Of a stretch of DNA of 19,682 nt, positions 14,645-19,682 are shown piece by piece; the first letter of the stretch is position 1, and each line of letters starts with the position of its first letter. The notes beneath the pieces were generated by a model. It was not told where the DNA came from, made no database searches, and worked only from the letters and a program-made list of their open reading frames with translations. Source of the stretch: Desulfobacteraceae bacterium UBA5623 (lineage in GTDB: Bacteria; Desulfobacterota; DSM-4660; Desulfatiglandales; Desulfatiglandaceae); the NCBI GenBank assembly GCA_002424495.1, contig DIKH01000155.1, positions 1 to 19,682 on the forward strand, written 5' to 3'. The position numbers were made by a program, and so were the translations under genes.

Positions 14645-15016
14645 CTATTTCTTTTTCTGTCCCACCACACCCCTTCGTGGCCCTTTTCTTGTCCTGGCAT
14701 TGGTGCTGGTCCTTTGACCCCTGACTGGCAGGCCTTTTCTGTGCCTCAGCCCTCGATATGCGCCTAAATCCATAAGCCTTTTAATATTCATGGAAATATC
14801 GCGCCTGAGATCACCTTCGACCTTATGCTTTTCATCAATAATTTTACGAATGCTGGTAATCTGATCAGCAGTCACATCATCTGACTTGGCATCCCAGTCT
14901 ATCCCCGCCTCTGAGAGTATCTTTTGTGAGGTGGACCTGCCTATACCGTAGATATAGGTCAGGGCGATCTCTATTCTTTTTCCTCTTGGTAAATCAACGC
15001 CCGCAATTCTAGCCAA
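14645..15016 (-). CDS. rpsM: 30S ribosomal protein S13
   Basis: Protein of the 30S head that contacts the P-site tRNA and bridges to the 50S subunit. The 123-residue protein reads MARIAGVDLPRGKRIEIALT, then the helix-two-turn-helix region YIYGIGRSTSQKIL, and ends with GLPVRGQRTSTNARTRKGPR. The start must be the TTG at 15016: an in-frame TAG lies five codons upstream with no ATG or GTG between, and AGAGGAG (15024-15030) is seven bases before it. It begins the alpha-operon part of the cluster. Confidence 0.97.
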   Translation of the reverse strand: MARIAGVDLPRGKRIEIALTYIYGIGRSTSQKILSEAGIDWDAKSDDVTADQITSIRKIIDEKHKVEGDLRRDISMNIKRLMDLGAYRGLRHRKGLPVRGQRTSTNARTRKGPRRGVVGQKKK

Positions 15017-15063
15017 TCTCGAACTCCTCTATTGTTAGCGAAGCTAAAAAAATTATTTTGGAA

Positions 15064-15177
15064 TTACCCCTGTCTCTGTTTATGTCGAGGGTTTTCGCAA
15101 ATTACACGCACGACGCCTTTGCGTCTAATCACCTTGCATTTGTTACAGATCTTTTTTACCGATGATCGAACCTTCAT
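15064..15177 (-). CDS. rpmJ: 50S ribosomal protein L36
   Basis: A 37-residue protein reading MKVRSSVKKICNKCKVIRRK and ending CENPRHKQRQG. Cys11, Cys14, Cys27 and His32 form the zinc ribbon, so this is the C+ zinc-binding form. The ATG at 15177 has GCGGAGG upstream. It lies between infA and rpsM in the usual order. Confidence 0.97.
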   Translation of the reverse strand: MKVRSSVKKICNKCKVIRRKGVVRVICENPRHKQRQG

Positions 15178-15204
15178 TTCTTTGAAGACCTCCGCAAAAA
15201 TATA

Positions 15205-15426
15205 CTATTCCTTACTTCTATAAACAATCCGGCCCCGGTTCAAATCATATGGGGACAGTTCCACCGTTACCTTATCGCCTCGGAGGATCTTTATAAAGTG
15301 CTGCCGCATCTTTCCGGAAATATGGCCCAAAATCCTATGTCCATTCTCCAGCTCGACCCTGAACATGGTGTTGGGCAACACCTCAACAACAACACCATCC
15401 ACTGAAATTACATCTTCCTTACCCAT
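15205..15426 (-). CDS. infA: Translation initiation factor IF-1
   Basis: Binds the 30S A site during initiation. The 73-residue single S1/OB-fold domain has the family core VLPNTMFRVELENGHRILGH, ISGKMRQHFIKILRGDKV and SPYDLNRGRIVYR. The ATG at 15426 lies only nine bases after the secY stop. adk and map, often found between secY and infA, are not present. Confidence 0.97.
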   Translation of the reverse strand: MGKEDVISVDGVVVEVLPNTMFRVELENGHRILGHISGKMRQHFIKILRGDKVTVELSPYDLNRGRIVYRSKE

Positions 15427-15435
15427 AAAATCATG

Positions 15436-16749
15436 TTATCTCTTTTTGCCGAAACCCTTTTTCATAAAGCTATCATAATGCCGTGACAACAAGTGAGACT
15501 CTATCTGCCTTGTAGTATCCATAGCAACACCGACCACGATCAAAAGAGATGTTCCACCGAAATAAAACGGCAGGTGCAATTTGTAGATAAATATTTCAGG
15601 CAAGATACAGATCGCCGAAATATAGATGGCACCTGCAAATGTCAGCCTCGCCAGGACCTTGTCAATGTATTCCGCGGTGTTCTTGCCCGGCCTGATGCCA
15701 GGGATAAACCCCCCGGACCTCTTCATATTGTCAGCAACATCAACAGGGCTAAAATGTACCGCAGTATAGAAGTAGCAAAAAAAGAATATAAAACCCACAT
15801 AAATCAGGGCATGGACAACACTGCCGGGTGTAAGAGAATCAGTAACAATTTTCATCCATGGAAACTTCTCGACATCCATAAAATTGGCGATAGTCGCCGG
15901 AAACATGATGATCGAAGAAGCGAAGATAGGTGGTATAACACCCGCTGTGTTTATCTTTAGCGGAAGATGTGTACTTTGTCCCCCGTACATCTTGCGGCCC
16001 ACCATCCTCTTTGCATATTGGACAGGGATCCTCCTCTGACCCCTTTCAATAAAGACAATCGCACCTATGACGGCAATCATAATGGCGACAATCAATACGA
16101 TAAAAAACACAGAGACCTCGCCCGTACCGATCAATCTGAATGTGTTGGCAACTGCAACGGGAAACCCGGCTACAATACCGGCGAAAATTATTAACGAGAT
16201 TCCATTGCCTATCCCTTTTTCAGTGATCTGCTCACCCAGCCACATTAAAAAACAGGTCCCTGCGCACAATGTGATCATTGTTATGGCCCTAAAGCCAATA
16301 CCGCCTGCCGGTACAACCATAACCCCGCCCGGACTTGTCATGTTTTCAATGCCCACTGCAATGCCAAACCCCTGAATCATGCTCAAAACCACTGTGCCGT
16401 ATCGGGTATACTGGATGATTTTTTTTCGTCCCTGCTCCCCTTCCTTCTTTAATCTCTCGAGATATGGGACCACTACAGACATCAGTTCTAATATAATAGA
16501 TGCGCTTATATAAGGCATGATGCCCAGGGCCACAACAGAAAAGGAACTTAGAGCCCCGCCAGAAAACATATCAAAGAGGCCAAAAAGAGAACCCTGCTGC
16601 GAATCAAAAAAGGCAGAAAGTGCAGCGCCGTCAACGCCTGGGGTGGGGACATGGCACACTACCCTGTAAACTGCGAGCATCATCAGGGTGAAAAGCACCT
16701 TCTTCCTCAGTTCCGGGACCTTTGGGATATTTTCAAAGCCGCCTATCAA
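15436..16749 (-). CDS. secY: Preprotein translocase subunit SecY
   Basis: Channel-forming subunit of the Sec translocon in the inner membrane. The 437-residue protein has about ten hydrophobic segments, an N-terminus MIGGFENIPKVPELRKKVLF, the plug-region stretch FDMFSGGALSSFSVVALGIMP, the cytosolic loop ERGQRRIPVQYAKR and GIRPGKNTAEYIDKVL. The start must be the TTG at 16749: an in-frame TAA lies five codons upstream with no ATG or GTG between, and AAGGTG is seven bases before it. It follows rplO by 21 bases. Confidence 0.97.
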   Translation of the reverse strand: MIGGFENIPKVPELRKKVLFTLMMLAVYRVVCHVPTPGVDGAALSAFFDSQQGSLFGLFDMFSGGALSSFSVVALGIMPYISASIILELMSVVVPYLERLKKEGEQGRKKIIQYTRYGTVVLSMIQGFGIAVGIENMTSPGGVMVVPAGGIGFRAITMITLCAGTCFLMWLGEQITEKGIGNGISLIIFAGIVAGFPVAVANTFRLIGTGEVSVFFIVLIVAIMIAVIGAIVFIERGQRRIPVQYAKRMVGRKMYGGQSTHLPLKINTAGVIPPIFASSIIMFPATIANFMDVEKFPWMKIVTDSLTPGSVVHALIYVGFIFFFCYFYTAVHFSPVDVADNMKRSGGFIPGIRPGKNTAEYIDKVLARLTFAGAIYISAICILPEIFIYKLHLPFYFGGTSLLIVVGVAMDTTRQIESHLLSRHYDSFMKKGFGKKR

Positions 16750-16770
16750 TTCTCTGCACCTTTACCGATG

Positions 16771-17211
16771 TTAAATGAGCTCAACCTTGCCGCCGGCCGC
16801 CTCTATCTTTTCTTTGGCGGCCCTGCTAACCTTGTGGACCTTGACAAACAATGGGTGAGAAATATTACCATCACCCAAAAGTTTAATGCCATCCTTTAGT
16901 TTACGGAATAATCCGGCCTTTTTCATTGCCTCTTTATCCAGATTGCTGTTTGCCTCAAAACCGCTAAGATCGCTGATATTGATAGCATTATATTCTTTTT
17001 TGAAGATATTGGTAAATCCACGCTTTGGAAGCCGCCTGTGGAGTGGCATCTGCCCTCCCTCAAAACCAACGCGTGTCCCTCCTCCTGAACGTGACCTCTG
17101 ACCTTTATGTCCACGGCAGGCAGTCCCCCCGTGCCCGGAGCCCTGTCCCCGGCCGACTCGCTTTCTTTTTCTTCTAGCGCCCCTAGCGGGTGAAAGTTCA
17201 TGAATTTTCAT
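16771..17211 (-). CDS. rplO: 50S ribosomal protein L15
   Basis: Large-subunit assembly protein of 146 residues. The N-terminus is MKIHELSPARGARRKRKRVG, followed by the glycine-rich segment GRGQGSGHGGTACRGHKGQ and GFEGGQMPLHRRLPKRGF, with a C-terminal L18e-like domain (VKVHKVSRAAKEKIEAAGG). ATG at 17211. It sits in the normal rpmD-rplO-secY order. Confidence 0.97.
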   Translation of the reverse strand: MKIHELSPARGARRKRKRVGRGQGSGHGGTACRGHKGQRSRSGGGTRVGFEGGQMPLHRRLPKRGFTNIFKKEYNAINISDLSGFEANSNLDKEAMKKAGLFRKLKDGIKLLGDGNISHPLFVKVHKVSRAAKEKIEAAGGKVELI

Positions 17212-17224
17212 GTCCGTTTTCCTA

Positions 17225-17407
17225 TCAAACGTCAGCCAATCTTACCAGGGACGTTACCTTGACGATCATCCCCCTTATGGCTGCCGTATTTTCGAGTTCA
17301 ACTGTTTTATTCAATTTTGTGAGTCCCAGGCCTCTAAGGACCTGCCCGATTTTCTTATCCTTGCCTATTGGGCTCTTGACAAGGGTCACTTTGATCTTAT
17401 CAGACAT
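17225..17407 (-). CDS. rpmD: 50S ribosomal protein L30
   Basis: A 60-residue protein opening MSDKIKVTLVKSPIGKDKKI, then LRGLGLTKLNKTVELENTAA and IRGMIVKVTSLV, the complete bacterial L30 pattern. ATG at 17407, 21 bases after rpsE. L30 is missing from some phyla, so its presence is mildly informative. Confidence 0.96.
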   Translation of the reverse strand: MSDKIKVTLVKSPIGKDKKIGQVLRGLGLTKLNKTVELENTAAIRGMIVKVTSLVRLADV

Positions 17408-17428
17408 GACTGTATATCTTCCATTTAT

Positions 17429-17926
17429 TTAACTGAGTACCTCTTCGATTGTCTTGCCCCTGCGCCGCGCTATGTCATCGGGGCTCACCAGAGACCTTAG
17501 CCCTGTAATTGTCGCCTTCACAAGGTTGTGTGGGTTGTGCGAGCCAAGGCATTTTGTAAGTATGTTCTGGATACCAGCAGCTTCCAAGACAGCGCGCACA
17601 GCACCGCCCGCGATCAATCCGGTTCCTGGTCCTGCCGGCTTTAAGAGCACAGAGCCTGAACCCCAGTTTCCAATTATCTTATAGGGTACGGAGGCCTTAT
17701 TGATATTGATATGGCTCATATCCCTCTTGGCCCTGTCTATTCCCTTGCGGATCGCCTCAGGGACCTGATTGGCCTTTCCCAGTCCACATCCAACGGTTCC
17801 CTTCCCGTCACCGACAACAACAATAGCGCTGAACCTGAATTTGCGTCCACCCTTTACGACTTTCGCCACCCTGTTTATGTGGACCACCTTCTCTATTAGC
17901 TGGACTTCTTCCTCTTCCTTGAACAA
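17429..17926 (-). CDS. rpsE: 30S ribosomal protein S5
   Basis: Protein of the 30S body involved in decoding accuracy. The 165-residue protein has VHINRVAKVVKGGRKFRFSA, VGDGKGTVGCGLGKANQVPE, GSGSVLLKPAGPGTGLIAGG and GSHNPHNLVKAT. The start is the TTG at 17926, with GGGAG eight bases before it; a TAA lies seven codons upstream and there is no ATG or GTG between. The 55-base gap to rplR holds only short CATG-containing repeats. Confidence 0.96.
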   Translation of the reverse strand: MFKEEEEVQLIEKVVHINRVAKVVKGGRKFRFSAIVVVGDGKGTVGCGLGKANQVPEAIRKGIDRAKRDMSHININKASVPYKIIGNWGSGSVLLKPAGPGTGLIAGGAVRAVLEAAGIQNILTKCLGSHNPHNLVKATITGLRSLVSPDDIARRRGKTIEEVLS

Positions 17927-17981
17927 TACCCGTCTCCCTGCATGTTAAGCATGTTGCATGTTATAAATAGAAACCCATGGC

Positions 17982-18350
17982 CTAAAACACCAGGCCGTTT
18001 TCCCTCGCCGCTTCAGAAAGGGCCTTTACACGGCCATGATACAGAAAACCGTTCCGGTCAAACACAACTTTTTTGATCCCTATTTTGATCGCCTTTTGGG
18101 CCATGTCGGCGCCGACCAGTTTTGCCCCTTCTTTGTTACCGCCTTTTCCCGTGATTTTGTCGCCAAAATCCTTTGACAGCGACGAAGTTGCAATCAGTGT
18201 CCTGCCCGAGGTGTCGTCAATAATCTGCGCATAGATATGCCTGGCGCTCCTGAAGACACACAGACGCGGCATGTCGGAAAGACCACGAATCTTTTTTCTA
18301 ACCCTTTTTTTCCTTCTTAACCTTGCATCGCTCTTTTTAACGGCGCCCAT
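17982..18350 (-). CDS. rplR: 50S ribosomal protein L18
   Basis: Binds 5S rRNA in the central protuberance. From the ATG at 18350 the protein has 122 residues, opening MGAVKKSDARLRRKKRVRKK, with LCVFRSARHIYAQIIDD, GADMAQKAIKIGIKKVVFDR and the C-terminal YHGRVKALSEAARENG. The open frame runs 15 codons further up, but the extra residues are not L18-like, and AAGAGG seven bases before this ATG supports it. Confidence 0.96.
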   Translation of the reverse strand: MGAVKKSDARLRRKKRVRKKIRGLSDMPRLCVFRSARHIYAQIIDDTSGRTLIATSSLSKDFGDKITGKGGNKEGAKLVGADMAQKAIKIGIKKVVFDRNGFLYHGRVKALSEAARENGLVF

Positions 18351-18397
18351 GCCATAACCTCTTAACTGTTCTACATTATGTGAATCGCCGTCCAAAT

Positions 18398-18409
18398 CCT
18401 GCCGGCAGG
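18398..18409. repeat. GC-rich palindrome between rplF and rplR
   Basis: CCTGCCGGCAGG is a perfect 12-base palindrome, followed at once by TGCCTGCAG, which can pair with its arm. It lies in the 96-base gap between rplF and rplR, the longest gap inside the spc part of this operon. No T-tract follows, so it is not a terminator. Confidence 0.5.
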
Positions 18410-18446
18410 TGCCTGCAGATTTCGGCGGAACATTGGTGCAAACGCA

Positions 18447-18986
18447 CTACCTGGCCGCGCCAGCCTTTCCGGCCTTTCTCCGGATCGTCTCCTCGGCATA
18501 CTTAATGCCTTTTCCCTTGTATGGTTCGGGTTTTCTGAAGCTACGGATCTTTGCGGCTGTTTTGCCCAATAATTCCTTGTCAATGCCGCTCAAGGTAACT
18601 TTTGTTTTATCTACCTTTGCCTCGATACCCTCAGGCAATTCAAAATTGATTGGGTGAGAATAGCCCAGATGAAAGATTGCAGTCCTGTCTTTGAGTTCAG
18701 CCCTATAGCCGACACCAACAATTTCAAGCCCCCGCTCAAACCCGTTTGTCACACCTGTAACCATGTTGGCGATCAGTGCCCTGAAAAGACCATGGCATGC
18801 CCTGGATTCTTTTGTTTGATCTGCCACTGAGGCGACAATAAGGCCCGAATCAATCCGCAACGTTACTCTAGGATGGACTCTTCGTTCCAAACTTCCCTTG
18901 GGCCCCTTTATTGCGATGACGTCATCTTCCACTTTGACCTCAACACCTTTTGGTATCGAAATAGGCTTTTTGCCTATGCGTGACAT
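18447..18986 (-). CDS. rplF: 50S ribosomal protein L6
   Basis: Large-subunit protein near the sarcin-ricin loop. The 179-residue protein has two L6 domains: MSRIGKKPISIPKGVEVKVE and IKGPKGSLERRVHPRV in the first, and VGVGYRAELKDRTAIFHLGY plus FRKPEPYKGKGIKYAEETIR in the second. ATG at 18986. Length and motifs are normal. Confidence 0.97.
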   Translation of the reverse strand: MSRIGKKPISIPKGVEVKVEDDVIAIKGPKGSLERRVHPRVTLRIDSGLIVASVADQTKESRACHGLFRALIANMVTGVTNGFERGLEIVGVGYRAELKDRTAIFHLGYSHPINFELPEGIEAKVDKTKVTLSGIDKELLGKTAAKIRSFRKPEPYKGKGIKYAEETIRRKAGKAGAAR

Positions 18987-19060
18987 TCAAAAACCTCCGC
19001 CTTTCCTGACAACACATTCAGGAACATTCAATTATGTTAAAATCATGACAAAGATGCGGC

Positions 19061-19459
19061 TTACCAGAGGGAGCAGATAATCTCTCCGCCGATATTCAAT
19101 TGTCTTGCTTCTTTGTCCGTTATAAGTCCTCTTGAAGTGGAAACAATATTGACTCCATAGCCGTCCAAGACTCTTGGGATATCTGCACAACCTCTGTAAG
19201 CACGGCAACTTGGCTTGCTCACCCTTTTGAGCCCGCTGATGACGGGGACGCCACCCTCATCATATTTAAGAAATATTTTTATATACTTTCGTTCCCCATC
19301 TGCAACGACCTTGTAATTCTTGATAAATCCTTCTGCCTTGAAAATCTTCGCCAGATTTATCTTGAGTCTGGAACTTGGCACATCCGTCTCTTCATGGCCG
19401 GCCTTAAGTGCATTTCTGATTCTTGTCAGCATGTCGGCGATTGGGTCAGTCATAGTCAT
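19061..19459 (-). CDS. rpsH: 30S ribosomal protein S8
   Basis: Central-domain 16S rRNA-binding protein; in enterobacteria it also represses the spc operon. The 132-residue protein starts MTMTDPIADMLTRIRNALKA at 19459; a second in-frame ATG two codons later is possible. KRVSKPSCRAYRG and the C-terminal STSRGLITDKEARQLNIGGE match S8. The 74-base gap to rplF shows nothing notable. Confidence 0.97.
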   Translation of the reverse strand: MTMTDPIADMLTRIRNALKAGHEETDVPSSRLKINLAKIFKAEGFIKNYKVVADGERKYIKIFLKYDEGGVPVISGLKRVSKPSCRAYRGCADIPRVLDGYGVNIVSTSRGLITDKEARQLNIGGEIICSLW

Positions 19460-19505
19460 TTGTTTAGCTCCTCAATACACATTACTAGTGGCAAGACGTA
19501 AGATC

Positions 19506-19682
19506 TTACCAGCTGGACTTGACAACTCCAGGGATCTCACCCTTTGAGGCCATATTCCTAAAACAGATTCGGCAGATCCCGAATTTTCTCATATAGGCCC
19601 TGCTTCGTCCACAAAGCGGGCATCTCCTGTACTGACGGACTGCAAATTTTTGTTTACTCTTAGCCTTTGCAATAAGCGACTT
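19506..19682 (-). CDS. rpsN: 30S ribosomal protein S14 type Z (5' end cut by the window)
   Basis: The visible 58 residues open KSLIAKAKSKQKFAVRQYRR, have the zinc knuckles CPLCG and CRICF, and end MASKGEIPGVVKSSW, the short zinc-binding (C+) S14 form of 61 residues. Only about three N-terminal residues are missing past the window edge. It precedes rpsH in normal spc order. Confidence 0.95.
   Translation of the reverse strand, partial: KSLIAKAKSKQKFAVRQYRRCPLCGRSRAYMRKFGICRICFRNMASKGEIPGVVKSSW

Noticed and set aside
18351..18395. Fifteen extra codons at the start of L18
   Set aside because: They are not L18-like, and the ATG at 18350 with AAGAGG upstream gives the normal 122-residue protein.
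1..19682. CRISPR arrays, tRNA or rRNA genes, transposases and phage genes
   Set aside because: I looked for regular spaced repeats, tRNA-like cloverleaf segments and mobile-element proteins and saw none.

Overview
The window is about 19.7 kb of a bacterial chromosome with moderate GC. The ribosomal gene order, a long acidic tail on L17, the type I dihydroorotase next to pyrB, and the style of the small zinc-ribbon and GNAT proteins suggest a Desulfobacterota-like ('deltaproteobacterial') organism. This assignment is an inference from protein style; no rRNA gene or taxonomic marker search is available here.

Layout. (1) 1-1813, minus strand: the first codons of a gene that may be a metallo-beta-lactamase-fold protein, a GNAT acetyltransferase, and a class II-like histone-deacetylase-family amidohydrolase. 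(2) 1992-2306, plus: a small protein with two zinc-ribbon cysteine sets. (3) 2595-9144, plus: an alpha-glucan cluster of a glycogen-synthase-like GT4 glycosyltransferase, a GH57 alpha-glucan hydrolase/transferase, a 1027-residue protein that closely matches plant-type alpha-glucan, water dikinase (GWD), and a xylose-isomerase-like TIM-barrel protein. (4) 9293-11511, minus: pyrB and pyrC with a 4-base GTGA overlap, preceded by a structured leader. (5) 11624-19682, minus: the joined spc and alpha ribosomal operons from rpsN (cut by the window edge) through rpsH, rplF, rplR, rpsE, rpmD, rplO, secY, infA, rpmJ, rpsM, rpsK, rpsD and rpoA to rplQ, ended by a strong terminator. adk and map are missing from their usual place between secY and infA.

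The item most worth attention is the glucan cluster. Starch phosphorylation by GWD is known from plants and algae, where it opens the granule surface for breakdown. Here a protein with the same succession of conserved blocks (N-terminal glucan-binding-like module, helical middle, phosphohistidine segment with His629, C-terminal ATP-binding domain) is translationally coupled to a GH57 enzyme downstream of a glycosyltransferase. That arrangement suggests a bacterial system that makes, trims and phosphorylates a storage glucan.

A second pattern is start-codon use. Five essential translation, transcription or secretion genes (rpsE, secY, rpsM, rpsD, rpoA) must start at UUG, and pyrB, pyrC and the TIM-barrel gene start at GUG.
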